Positions 46,928 to 57,506 of a stretch of 64,000 nucleotides of DNA are shown one piece after another; positions within the stretch are counted from its first letter, which is position 1, and every line of letters starts with the position of its first letter. Location of the stretch: positions 174,811,896-174,875,895 of the forward strand of contig OY992540.1 of assembly GCA_963921195.1 (NCBI GenBank), written 5' to 3'. The notes below the pieces were generated by a model. That model had not been told where the DNA came from and made no database searches. It saw only the letters and a program-made list of their open reading frames with translations. Made by a program: the position numbers and the translations under genes. The DNA comes from Pegoplata infirma. Taxonomy: Eukaryota > Arthropoda > Insecta > Diptera > Anthomyiidae.

Positions 46928-47394
46928 TAGAGATGGAAGCGTGAGTGAATTTCGACTCACGCACGCTCATGAAATCAAAATATTGCTCACACACGATCAC
47001 GCACGAAATTGCTTTTTCTGCTCACGTTCACGCACTCTCACGTGAGTAACTAAAATTTTTCTCATGCTCACGAAGACTCAAGAAATTTAAATTAACAAAT
47101 TTTTATTTTACTGTTTGCGATTTCTTTTACAAAAAGTATTTAATTTCCTTAAAACAATTATAAAAATTTATTTAAATCACAATTTTGTATTAATTACCCA
47201 TTAAATTCCATATAATGACGATTTTTTTACTTGTTTTCTGTTTCAAACAGCACAAAACTATTACGAAAAGTCACGAAACAAAAGTTACTCACGCACGCTC
47301 ACGTACGAAAATATTTTTTATAATCACGCGCACTCACGATCACGTGAGTAAAATGAAATTTCACTCACGATCACGCGTGAATCACGAAAAATTC
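46928..47394 (+). mobile_element. hAT MITE (copy of 10707-11193), right end lost
   Basis: Starts TAGAGATGGAAGCG after CTTGCTAT and follows the 10707 copy to ATTCGTG. The terminal CATCTCTA is replaced by the transposase remnant. Confidence 0.88.
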
Positions 47395-47890
47395 GTGAAA
47401 AAAAACAGGAACTCGAGACAAAAAATTAAAGCAGAAAGTGCTAAGGTCTCTCAAAAAAAAAACCCAGGCTTATCAAACAATAATCGTGCAAAAAAAATGA
47501 AACTAGCAGAAGTATTGTACGTCAAATTAGTAAAAATGTTGGATTAAAGTCCTACCGTGCTAATTAATATCCAAATAGAACAGAAAATAAAGAACCAGTA
47601 GCAAAAAAGTGTAGCAGATTGCTGTGTGATCAGGATTTTACCAAATTTTTAGGGCTGCATTGTTATAAATGATGAAAACACATCAATCCACCAAATTGCT
47701 CAAATCTTCGTCCAATCAAGAAATATTGGGCAATTTTTAAACGCAAATTGAAAAATTGTTCAGGAACAGTAAATAACCATATTTTGAGGAGAACAAAGTG
47801 GAATAAATTATCTTGAGAGTGAAAAGAAAAGTTGTGCAGAAGTTGATAGGAGGCATTAGAAGAGAAGCCAGAAAATTTATACTAAGTAAG
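47395..47890 (+). pseudogene. Tc1/mariner (IS630-type) transposase remnant
   Basis: Broken frames read as pieces of an insect Tc1/mariner-group transposase. An N-terminal basic part resembles the DNA-binding region. Next come GCIVINDEN, corresponding to the first catalytic Asp context, and PPNCSNLRPIKKYWAIFKRK, corresponding to the conserved NLxPIExxW region near the last catalytic residue. The glutamate expected there is Lys. Several stops and frameshifts separate the pieces and the middle is largely missing, so it is dead. No terminal repeats were identified. Sequence to about 48020 may be its 3' flank. Confidence 0.75.
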
Positions 47891-48118
47891 GACCCATAAA
47901 CTTCCAATTATATTTTTTTTAAAGGTTAATAAATTACCTTTAATTTAATGTATAACATGTTAATATATGTTGTTTCATTTAAAATTTATGGTCGCTTTAA
48001 TACGTACCGATTTTAAGTGGCCACTTCTTTATGTTAAATAAAAACTCGTTGTATAGCATTTTTATAAGAATATTAAAAAAACCGTTATATTTTTCAAAAA
48101 ACCGTTACATTTCAAATT

Positions 48119-48640
48119 TCTTGACATTTAGCTATTACATAGTGCCTCCACCTTCTATAATTATGTGGACATTTATTCCGACATACGTCAAAATCGTGTT
48201 ATTTCTCGTGTGCCATAGTCAAATGTTATACATATTTGTGTTGGAAATAAATGTTAACATAGTTCTCCAAACATAAGTCTTAACAATTATGTTAACATAA
48301 GAAACGTCAAATTCATGAGTTTGTTGATGGCGACATTTTGGAAAAATACAAATAAACAAAAAACATTCGCTTTATAATTAATAAATGTGGTTTTTGAAAG
48401 AAAGTAACTAAATAACGTTAAATTAAAGATTTTTAATTTAAAAAAAATGTGTTATATGTATTAAAAAAATAAATAAAAAAAAATCCAAACGACCTTCATC
48501 AACAAATTCCTGAAAAAAAATGAGTTAACATAAATTACGATTACACCACCCTTTAACATAAAATGAAAATACAAAATAATTCTGCCGACGTTATCTCTTA
48601 TGTTATCTACAATTTTATGTTGGTGTATCCGGGGCGTTAC
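48119..48640. other. AT-rich unassigned stretch
   Basis: Contains repeated TTAACATA/TATGTTAAC strings around 48250-48600, in both orientations. This suggests an old MITE, but no clean termini or TSD were found. Confidence 0.4.
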
Positions 48641-48819
48641 ACACGGTCTAGATTAGCAACTTCCACTTCTATCGTACGTCAAAATCGATAGAAAGCACTG
48701 TCATTGCTAATGCGGACAGTCTTGTAAATGATGGTATACAATTGATGGTACACGCAAAAAAAAACTTGTGTCGGAGTGAGCAAAAATCTGGCATAATTTT
48801 ACCAAAAATATGCTAAAAC

Positions 48820-49119
48820 CACAGACTAAATACAGACTCGACAGTAGGATTTTATAAGAAAAAATGGGGAAAAACTAAGCGATTTTAGGAGAAAACACAG
48901 CGGTTTTTAGTCCGTTTTACGCTAACATGGCAACACTTTCTACGACTTAGGAGTGAGTGAAACCACAAAAACCGATCTGGCATCCATTTTTCTTATGGCG
49001 CGTTATATCAGTTATCTCTTTCTAACCTAATTCGTAGAATAATTTGAAAATATTAACCATATGGTTAAAGAATACTTTTTTGACATCTGTCATTTGTGTC
49101 GAGTCTGTATTAGTCTGTG
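48820..49119 (+). mobile_element. CACAGAC MITE copy B (7-bp TSD CTAAAAC)
   Basis: 300 bp with CACAGACTAAATACAGACTC at the left and its counterpart at the right. CTAAAAC flanks at 48813-48819 and 49120-49126. Copy 2 of the host element (60055-60061) is the empty site. Confidence 0.95.
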
Positions 49120-50029
49120 CTAAAACTACAACCGACGAAGTAGTTTTCGTAATTTAGCCAAACACTTATGTAAAAAATTTTGAAGAAAATGCTAATGCTA
49201 TTTAAGCAAAAACTTGGTAAAATATACCAAAATAAATATGGTGAATATACCAAAATTATTAGAAAAGGTGACTAAAAATAATGCTAAAAATTACCACATT
49301 TATGCTAAAATAATTTTTCTATAAAATTTTTGTAAAAATTTGTACACTGAGGGAAAAAATCGTCGTCAAATCAAGAATTTTCGCACTCATTTTTAAAATT
49401 CTCAAATTTTTGAAAGAAATTTTAATAATGAAATGAAATTTTATAAAATTAAATATGTTTCGTACTTGATTTTAAAAGTATATTTTTTGAATTAAATATA
49501 AAAAAACTCCTTTTTATTTCATAATGCTGCCATGATGAAAATAATCATTTTGATTGTAAACAATAGCAAAATGAGTTTTCAACAACTTTAAAAACGACGC
49601 CTCATAAATGACGCAATTATTTTAGAAAAGTTTTGTGGCGTATCATAAGTGAAAACTTTTCAATTTCCATAAAAATTAAATAAACTAAAAATAATAAAAC
49701 ACAATAAACTAAATTTTTGTAATAAGTGACAAAAGTAAATACATATGTACTGACAAAAATAAAAAAACGGTGTGGAAATTACTGTGGAGTTTGTGGAAAT
49801 TAATGTGGAGTACCTATAATCCAGAAGAAAATTAACATTTTATGACAGCAATCCCGGAATTTTTGTGTTATTTGATGTCTATTTTATCGTCGGTGCTCTG
49901 ACAAAAACACCTACGTGTATTTCTTGAAGAGACTGACTAAATTAGCACAAATTGTGAACTTTTGTGTTGAGTTTTTGGAAAAAGTAGATTTGCAATATTA
50001 TCTATATATATAATTTCCCTATTTGTGTG

Positions 50030-52560
50030 TTCCTCTTTTTTGTCTATCCAGAGCTTTTTGAAGCCCACTGATGAGGTACAAAGCTGAAAATTGGCATACA
50101 TATAGTAAAACACCTGCGGCAGATCCTAACGTAGCCGGATTTTCGATTTTTTGCCTGTGGGCGGAGAAATAAGCGGAAAAGTGGGCGTGGCAAAATTCAA
50201 TTTTTTGATATTTTTGCTTAATTTAAAGCCCCCAAATGACTTAGGAAGCTGAAAATTTCCTAGAATATAGTCCTAACGATGGCGCATATCCCCAAGTAGT
50301 CGGATTTTAAATTTTCGCAATGTGGGCGGAGAATTGAGGGGAAAAGTGTCGTGGCAAAATTGGGATTTTTTAAACATTTTTACTTCTTTTGAAGCCCCCA
50401 AATGACTTAGGAAGCGGAAACTGCATAGCATTTAATTCTAACAATGAAGCATATCCTGAAGTAATAGGATTTAAGTTTTTTAGACTGTGGTAGGAGAATT
50501 AAGAGAAAAATGGGGCGTGGCAAAATTGTGTTTTTTAATATTTTAACTAATTTGGAGACCCCCAATGACATATGAAGATGAAAATTGACATTTTTCTTAT
50601 TTTAAAGTCCTCTAATAACTTAGGAAGCTGAAAGTTTCCTAGCATATAGTCCTATCGATGAAGCATATTCTGAGGTAGTCGAATTTTAAATTTTTGGACT
50701 GTGGTCGATGAATTGAAAGGAAAATGGGGAGTGACAAAATTATGATTTTTAATATTTTAACTTCTTTTGAAGCCCCCAAAGGAAGCGGAAAATGCATAGC
50801 GTATAGTCCTAACGATGTAGTATATCCTAAAGTAATCGGATTTAAAATTTCTCGACTGTGGACGGAGAATTAAAAGATAAAAGAGCGTGGAAATATTGGA
50901 TTTTTTAATATTTTAACTAATTTGAAGACCCCCAATGAAGGTTTCATGGGGAAGATCAACACGTACCTGGATTTTCGATATCCAGTGTATGGGTGGAGAA
51001 TAAGAAAGGCAAAGGGCGTGGTAAATTTATTTATATCTATTTTCCGTATATATAATTTATTTATTTTTTGTTTTTCTCTTATTTTTTGTGTATCCAGCAC
51101 CTTTGAATCTCATTGATGGACTTAAAAGCTTAAAATACGAAGCCGGATTTTTTGCCTGTGGGCGGCGAATTACGAGAATAAAGGGAACTTGGCAAAATTA
51201 TTTTTTTTTTTACATTTTAGAGTATTTTTAAGCTCCGCCCCAATGAATTTGGAAGCTGAAAATCCCTAACATGTAGTCCTAACTATTAAGCATATTCTAA
51301 AGTAGTCCGATTTAACATTTTTGGAATGTAGACGGAGAGTTGAGAGGAAAAAGGGGCAAACCAATATTGTGTTTTATTTACACAGAAAAAAATATTCGAT
51401 GGAAAAAAACAATTAAATATTTGCTCAGCTTAAAATTTGACATTCAATTAAATTTTACTTGAATCAATTAACCGTTTGCTCAAATCTGAAAAATTCACAA
51501 AAAAATTCACAAAAACAAAAAAACTCATCATAGTAGGCTTTGAGTAACAATGCGATGAACGCTGTTGCGTTTTTTGTTTTAGTTTTCGTTAGTCGCCAAA
51601 TAGAAAAGTACTTTCAATAATATAAAGCACAAAAAAAAAAACAATTTAAACAAAAGACTGACCAAAAACACTACAACTGTACCATATTGATTAAACACTC
51701 ACTCAGATCAAGCATTGGATTAATCAAAAACAACGAAAAATTATTTATTAACCGCTCACTCAAATCAAGCATTGGTTTTATCGAAAATAACAGAAAAATA
51801 ACAATTAACAAATTACTCAAATCAATCATTTGTTTAATCAAGGATCAGTCAATGACTGACCTAAAACTTTCGTGCTTGATTCAACATTTTTCTTCATTAG
51901 CTGACTTTGAATTAAAATAATGCTCAAACTGGTGTATTTCGTGTTTGATCTAACAACTCATTTTTATCTGTGTTAACTAACTTTAAAGCAGCCGAAAATT
52001 GACAAGCATATTGTCCTGACACTGGAGCATATCCTAAAGTAGTCAAAGTTAAAATTTTTGGACTGTGGACGGAGAATTGAGAGGGAAAAGGGGCGTGGAT
52101 ACGAGTATTGTACTAACGATGGAGCTTATCCTAGAGTAGTCAGATTTAAAAATTTTGGAATATGGACGGAGAATTAAGAGAAGAAATGGGCGTGGAAAAA
52201 TTATGATTTTACATTTTACCTTATTTTGAAGACACCTTATGATCTTGAAAGATGAATATTGGGATGCATATGGTACGGACTATGGCAAAGATTAACACTG
52301 ACCTGGATATCCAATAAAGTATTGACAATCGACTGTATCCTTATGAAGTCAGATTTAATATTTAAACTGTGTACGGAGAATTATAAGGAAAAATTTAAGT
52401 GAAAAAATTGTGTTTTTTAACATTTTAGCTAATTTTAAAAGCCTTCATGACTAAGAAAGATAACAATTGCCATGTATATAGGAGTGACCATGAGACAGAT
52501 CCACACGATGGATTTTTGATATCCGGTTTATGGACAGAGAGACGAAATGGGCGTGCTAAA
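50030..52560 (+). repeat. About 165-bp degenerate tandem repeats inside the Helitron
   Basis: Recurring blocks include GGGCGTGGCAAAAT, TGTGG(A/G)CGGAGAATT and AAGCCCCCAAATGAC, spaced roughly 165 bp where adjacent (for example about 50183, 50346 and 50512). A MITE at 51381 interrupts the array. Confidence 0.82.
51381..51972. mobile_element. MITE with CACAGAAAA ends in the Helitron repeats (592 bp)
   Basis: Starts CACAGAAAAAAATATTCG and ends TTTTTATCTGTG, with TTA on both sides (51378-51380, 51973-51975). It contains short direct repeats (AAATCAAGCATTGG type) that create a repetitive 77-codon frame, which is not a gene. Confidence 0.8.
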
Positions 52561-52796
52561 TTTTGTTCTAAAATTTAATCAATACACTCAGAATATTATG
52601 TAAGTTACTACATGTTAGTTGTTTGTATATTTTACAGTAGTTAGTTGTTCTGAACTACAAAGTCAGTTATTTTTGTATGAAAAATATCAAACAACTTTTT
52701 CTGTTAGTTATTTTAAGTCGTTGTTTTGAATAACTAACAAAAAAGTACTGTAATGTAGTAACAGTTATTTAAAGTAGTTAATTTTTTATTTTTTAC

Positions 52797-54229
52797 CGAA
52801 AATACACAAACCTGATGTACCATTACGACCAATATCCTCTTCTGTGGAAGTACCGTGTTACAACCTCTCTAAATACATAGGAGCCATTTTAAAGAACGTT
52901 ATATTGGAAAAATATAACATCAAAAACTCATTAGAGTTAAAAACTAGATTAGATGAAATAATTTTGGAGGACGACGAAATTCTCATATCATTAGACGTGG
53001 TATCGTTGTTTACCAACATACCTATACACTTAGCTATAAGCAACATAATGAAAAAGTGGGACACTCTAAAAAATCATACCAAAATTCCCAGACAACAATT
53101 TTTAAAAATACTTCAATTCTGTCTTAACGAGAACAACTATTTTATTTATGGTGATAAAGTGTATAACCAAACATATGGAATGCCCATGGGGAACCCCCTC
53201 TCCCCAACGATTGCGGACATTGTCCTGGATACACTATTAGAAGAAACCACGGAAGAATTAAAAAAGAAAAATATAAAAATCAAATTATTAACGAAGTATG
53301 TCGACGATCTTTTTGCCATTATTAAGAAAAACGACGAAGACAACATATTGAAACTATTCAACAGCTATCATAACAAACTTAAATTTACAATTGAGAAGGA
53401 AATAAACAAATCAATTCCATACCTTGACATGAAGATTATTCGAGAAAATAACAAAATTATAACTGACTGGTACATGAAATCAATAGCTTCTGGCCGCATA
53501 ATCAATTTTCATTCAACACAACCATACAAACAAAAAACAAATACTGCGACAAACTTTATTAGTAAAGTTCTACAATTAAGTCATGAAAAATTTAGAACCA
53601 AGAACATCAAAACAATCAAAGAAATACTAATAAATAACAACTATCCGCACAATATAATAAACGAATTAATAAATAAAATAATAAATCCCCAATCAGGGGA
53701 AAAAAACATTAACACAAATAACACATCTGGTAACACTAAATTCTTCAGTGTACCGTACATACCTAAACTCACCGAAAACAAAAAGCTCAGGGAAATAATA
53801 AAAGAAGAAGGAATAGTACTAGCACACAAAGCAAATAAAACAATAAATCCACTATTTACACAAACAAAAACAAAAATTAACAAAGAAGACCAAAGCAATG
53901 TAGTATATGAAATAAAATGTGCAGGGAGAACGGATGAAAGTTGTGATAAAATTTACATTGGAACCACAAAACGAAATTTAGGAATTAGAATGTCAGAACA
54001 CGAAACGGACATCAAAAAGTACCGACTATCTACTGCGCTTGCCCAACACTGTTTCGAAAATTCACACACAGCTGATATTGAAGGAACAAGAATACTACAT
54101 AAAGAACGAAAATATAACAAACGATTTACATTGGAAAGCTTAAGCATACAACAAAAAACAAACATAGCAGTCAACAATAAGACAGATAAAGACAACTCTA
54201 ATGCAAATTACAATATTGCACTTGCTTAA
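52797..54229 (+). pseudogene. Penelope RT/GIY-YIG, 5'-truncated upstream copy
   Basis: The frame is open from the truncation point at about 52797, before the first possible start codon, and ends at the stop at 54227-54229. It keeps the RT core with YVDD and the whole C-terminal GIY-YIG region, but lacks about 350 N-terminal residues. Its sequence matches the downstream copy very closely, so both arose recently or in one event. It probably acts as the pLTR portion rather than as a gene. Confidence 0.9.
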
Positions 54230-54490
54230 CTTTTAGTATAATTCCAACTGTGATACCTAGCATTAAGAAACAATTTTACTGTGATATTTTTATTAATTAT
54301 TTTTGCATTTATTTAAAATTATGTGTTATATGTCGTGCCATTTGTGTCGTGAAAAACATCATTTATTTAAAACTAAATGTAAATCTGACTAAAAGAATAT
54401 ATGTAAGTCTAATTGTTGAAATAATATTATGGGTCTTGTTGTTGTTATTAAAATATTGTTCTTTTGTAAATGTTGCCAGATTCAATAAAA

Positions 54491-54547
54491 ATTCATCCCC
54501 TGAAGATGTTGGAAAAATGCCAACGAAACGTCGGATAGAAAATGAAT
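54491..54547 (+). ncRNA. Hammerhead-ribozyme-like motif, Penelope upstream copy
   Basis: The core CTGAAGA (54500-54506) fits CUGANGA. It is followed by stem II, GTTGG/CCAAC (54508-54512 and 54520-54524) around an AAAAATG loop, and GAAA (54525-54528). Next come CG and a TC that would be the cleavage site (54531-54532). A stem I can form from ATTCAT plus CC (54491-54499) with GG plus ATGAAT (54533-54547), leaving an internal loop. Stem III is extremely short, and one U after CTGAAGA is unpaired. Hammerheads are known in Penelope elements; activity here is unproven. Confidence 0.5.
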
Positions 54548-54719
54548 AAATAAAGTTTTTTATTTACATTTAGGAAGAAAACTGACCTTAAAAGCCCGTT
54601 TTTAGAAATAATTTCTATAAAAAACCAATTAATCATTAATAAAAAGGTCGATTAACTATATTAAAATAATAAATTATCGGAGGGCCCGCCGAGCTTAGAA
54701 TAAATTGAATCAAAGCAAT

Positions 54720-57188
54720 ATGAGAAACTTTTTTGAACACATAAAGTTTAAGTACGATGCAGATACTTGCATTCTACTAAAAAAATATTGCAGGGAGATA
54801 AAAAGATTAGCGAAACAGATGGAAAGACTGAAATACTTACTTACGTGTAGAAAAAATGGATTAACACCGACTCATCTTATAAACACAACTAAAAACACAA
54901 AACAACTATTCAATTCAACAAAAATGTCGCAAGAGCTAGGAAAATTGGAACAAAAATTTCACAGGAAACTTTTAAACTTAGAAATAAAAGAAACAAATAT
55001 AGAACTTGGAATTATACGTAAAGAAACTAACAATATAAAACAAAAATTTAAATTAATCCTAAACGACGATGAATACGAAAATTTCATTAAAAAACAGACG
55101 AATAGATATAAAAACATTATATCATCTAACAAAAAGACACACTCGTCCAAAATTCAAAAATTAAAACAGAAAGAATTAGAGAAATATAATTTAAAATTCA
55201 ACCCGACATGGTTCGTCAATAAGACAAATATTTCTTTTACAGAAGAGAGCAAGTGGCTTCTTTCGATGGGGTCCAAATTTGCATTACCCGTAAATAGCGG
55301 CAATTTTTCTGCCATTAATTTAATAGCCGACTTAGAACAATGGGTTCAAACACTTCCAGATGATAGAGAAAAAGACACAATTAGGTCAAAAATAGCCAAC
55401 AGGATACTAACGTATAAGAGAACATCGAAAAATAATCACAAAGAAAAATTGATATTAAACATATTTGAAGAAACAAAAAGGCTATTAAAAAGATACAAAG
55501 ATGAAATCATCATCACAAAATCTGACAAAGGCAATAAGACTGTCATTATGTATAGAGAAGACTATAAAAAGGAAATGAACAAACTCTTGGATGATAAAAC
55601 AACTTATAAAACAATGCGGACAGATCCTACTCAGAAGTTACAGAGGACAAATAATAAACTTGTGATGGAACTTTACAAAAACAAATATATAACACAATGC
55701 GAAAAAAACAAACTAACTTCAGATTCCGCCAATGCCCCAAGATTATACGGTTTACCGAAAATACACAAACCTGATGTACCATTACGACCAATATCCTCTT
55801 CTGTGGAAGTACCGTGTTACAACCTCTCTAAATACATAGGAGCCATTTTAAAGAACGTTATATTGGAAAAATATAACATCAAAAACTCATTAGAGTTAAA
55901 AACTAGATTAGATGAAATAATTTTGGAGGACGACGAAATTCTCATATCATTAGACGTGGTATCGTTGTTTACCAACATACCTATACACTTAGCTATAAGC
56001 AACATAATGAAAAAGTGGGACACTCTAAAAAATCATACCAAAATTCCCAGACAACAATTTTTAAAAATACTTCAATTCTGTCTTAACGAGAACAACTATT
56101 TTATTTATGGTGATAAAGTGTATAACCAAACATATGGAATGCCCATGGGGAACCCCCTCTCCCCAACGATTGCGGACATTGTCCTGGATACACTATTAGA
56201 AGAAACCACGGAAGAATTAAAAAAGAAAAATATAAAAATCAAATTATTAACGAAGTATGTCGACGATCTTTTTGCCATTATTAAGAAAAACGACGAAGAC
56301 AACATATTGAAACTATTCAACAGCTATCATAACAAACTTAAATTTACAATTGAGAAGGAAATAAACAAATCAATTCCATACCTTGACATGAAGATTATTC
56401 GAGAAAATAACAAAATTATAACTGACTGGTACATGAAATCAATAGCTTCTGGCCGCATAATCAATTTTCATTCAACACAACCATACAAACAAAAAACAAA
56501 TACTGCGACAAACTTTATTAGTAAAGTTCTACAATTAAGTCATGAAAAATTTAGAACCAAGAACATCAAAACAATCAAAGAAATACTAATAAATAACAAC
56601 TATCCGCACAATATAATAAACGAATTAATAAATAAAATAATAAATCCCCAATCAGGGGAAAAAAACATTAACACAAATAACACATCTGGTAACACTAAAT
56701 TCTTCAGTGTACCGTACATACCTAAACTCACCGAAAACAAAAAGCTCAGGGAAATAATAAAAGAAGAAGGAATAGTACTAGCACACAAAGCAAATAAAAC
56801 AATAAATCCACTATTTACACAAACAAAAACAAAAATTAACAAAGAAGACCAAAGCAATGTAGTATATGAAATAAAATGTGCAGGGAGAACGGATGAAAGT
56901 TGTGATAAAATTTACATTGGAACCACAAAACGAAATTTAGGAATTAGAATGTCAGAACACGAAACGGACATCAAAAAGTACCGACTATCTACTGCGCTTG
57001 CCCAACACTGTTTCGAAAATTCACACACAGCTGATATTGAAGGAACAAGAATACTACATAAAGAACGAAAATATAACAAACGATTTACATTGGAAAGCTT
57101 AAGCATACAACAAAAAACAAACATAGCAGTCAACAATAAGACAGATAAAGACAACTCTAATGCAAATTACAATATTGCACTTGCTTAA
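54720..57188 (+). CDS. Penelope-like polyprotein: reverse transcriptase and GIY-YIG endonuclease
   Basis: An intact frame of 822 codons starts at the ATG at 54720; a TTG 15 nt upstream is in frame but unlikely. Residue positions count from that TTG. The N-terminal about 340 residues are Lys-rich and probably coiled-coil. The Penelope-type RT contains LYGLPKIHKPDVPLRP (about 347-362), ISLDVVSLFTNIP (about 413), GMPMGNPLSP (about 477) and the catalytic KYVDD (about 516). The C-terminus is GIY-YIG-like with YEIKC (about 720), KIYIGTTKRN (about 735) and the downstream HCFENSH segment. The length is normal for Penelope elements. No stop or frameshift was seen, so the protein may be functional, copying by target-primed reverse transcription. 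Promoter activity would come from the truncated copy just upstream. Confidence 0.95.
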   Translation: MRNFFEHIKFKYDADTCILLKKYCREIKRLAKQMERLKYLLTCRKNGLTPTHLINTTKNTKQLFNSTKMSQELGKLEQKFHRKLLNLEIKETNIELGIIRKETNNIKQKFKLILNDDEYENFIKKQTNRYKNIISSNKKTHSSKIQKLKQKELEKYNLKFNPTWFVNKTNISFTEESKWLLSMGSKFALPVNSGNFSAINLIADLEQWVQTLPDDREKDTIRSKIANRILTYKRTSKNNHKEKLILNIFEETKRLLKRYKDEIIITKSDKGNKTVIMYREDYKKEMNKLLDDKTTYKTMRTDPTQKLQRTNNKLVMELYKNKYITQCEKNKLTSDSANAPRLYGLPKIHKPDVPLRPISSSVEVPCYNLSKYIGAILKNVILEKYNIKNSLELKTRLDEIILEDDEILISLDVVSLFTNIPIHLAISNIMKKWDTLKNHTKIPRQQFLKILQFCLNENNYFIYGDKVYNQTYGMPMGNPLSPTIADIVLDTLLEETTEELKKKNIKIKLLTKYVDDLFAIIKKNDEDNILKLFNSYHNKLKFTIEKEINKSIPYLDMKIIRENNKIITDWYMKSIASGRIINFHSTQPYKQKTNTATNFISKVLQLSHEKFRTKNIKTIKEILINNNYPHNIINELINKIINPQSGEKNINTNNTSGNTKFFSVPYIPKLTENKKLREIIKEEGIVLAHKANKTINPLFTQTKTKINKEDQSNVVYEIKCAGRTDESCDKIYIGTTKRNLGIRMSEHETDIKKYRLSTALAQHCFENSHTADIEGTRILHKERKYNKRFTLESLSIQQKTNIAVNNKTDKDNSNANYNIALA

Positions 57189-57449
57189 CTTTTAGTATAA
57201 TTCCAACTGTGATACCTAGCATTAAGAAACAATTTTACTGTGATATTTTTATTAATTATTTTTGCATTTATTTAAAATTATGTGTTATATGTCGTGCCAT
57301 TTGTGTCGTGAAAAACATCATTTATTTAAAACTAAATGTAAATCTGACTAAAAGAATATATGTAAGTCTAATTGTTGAAATAATATTATGGGTCTTGTTG
57401 TTGTTATTAAAATATTGTTCTTTTGTAAATGTTGCCAGATTCAATAAAA

Positions 57450-57506
57450 ATTCATCCCCTGAAGATGTTGGAAAAATGCCAACGAAACGTCGGATAGAAA
57501 ATGAAT
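57450..57506 (+). ncRNA. Hammerhead-ribozyme-like motif, Penelope full copy
   Basis: An apparently identical motif lies 2959 nt downstream of the first, at the same position relative to the stop codon. Two such motifs flanking one unit would release a unit-length RNA if both cleave. A 99-codon frame overlapping it (57209-57508) is probably not a gene. Confidence 0.5.

Larger units (their letters stand above)
46757..48118 (+). repeat. Dispersed repeat, copy 2 (partner at 10541-12250)
   Basis: Matches copy 1 from AACCAGGGAGACCTCCC through the hAT MITE. After the transposase remnant it resumes from ATGTTAAATAAAAACTCG to CCGTTACATTTCAAATTT. It lacks the CACAGTAAAAAG MITE and so provides its empty site. 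Confidence 0.85.

Noticed and set aside
51687..51920. 77-codon frame with internal peptide repeats (SLKSSIG-like)
   Set aside because: It follows short DNA direct repeats within a MITE and does not look like a protein under selection.
53641..54195. Minus-strand frames opposite the Penelope coding region
   Set aside because: Hydrophobic shadow frames of an A-rich coding strand, present identically opposite both copies.
54250..54549. 99-codon frame after the Penelope stop (also at 57209-57508)
   Set aside because: It lies in the 3' region and overlaps the ribozyme-like motif; duplication with the element explains both copies.
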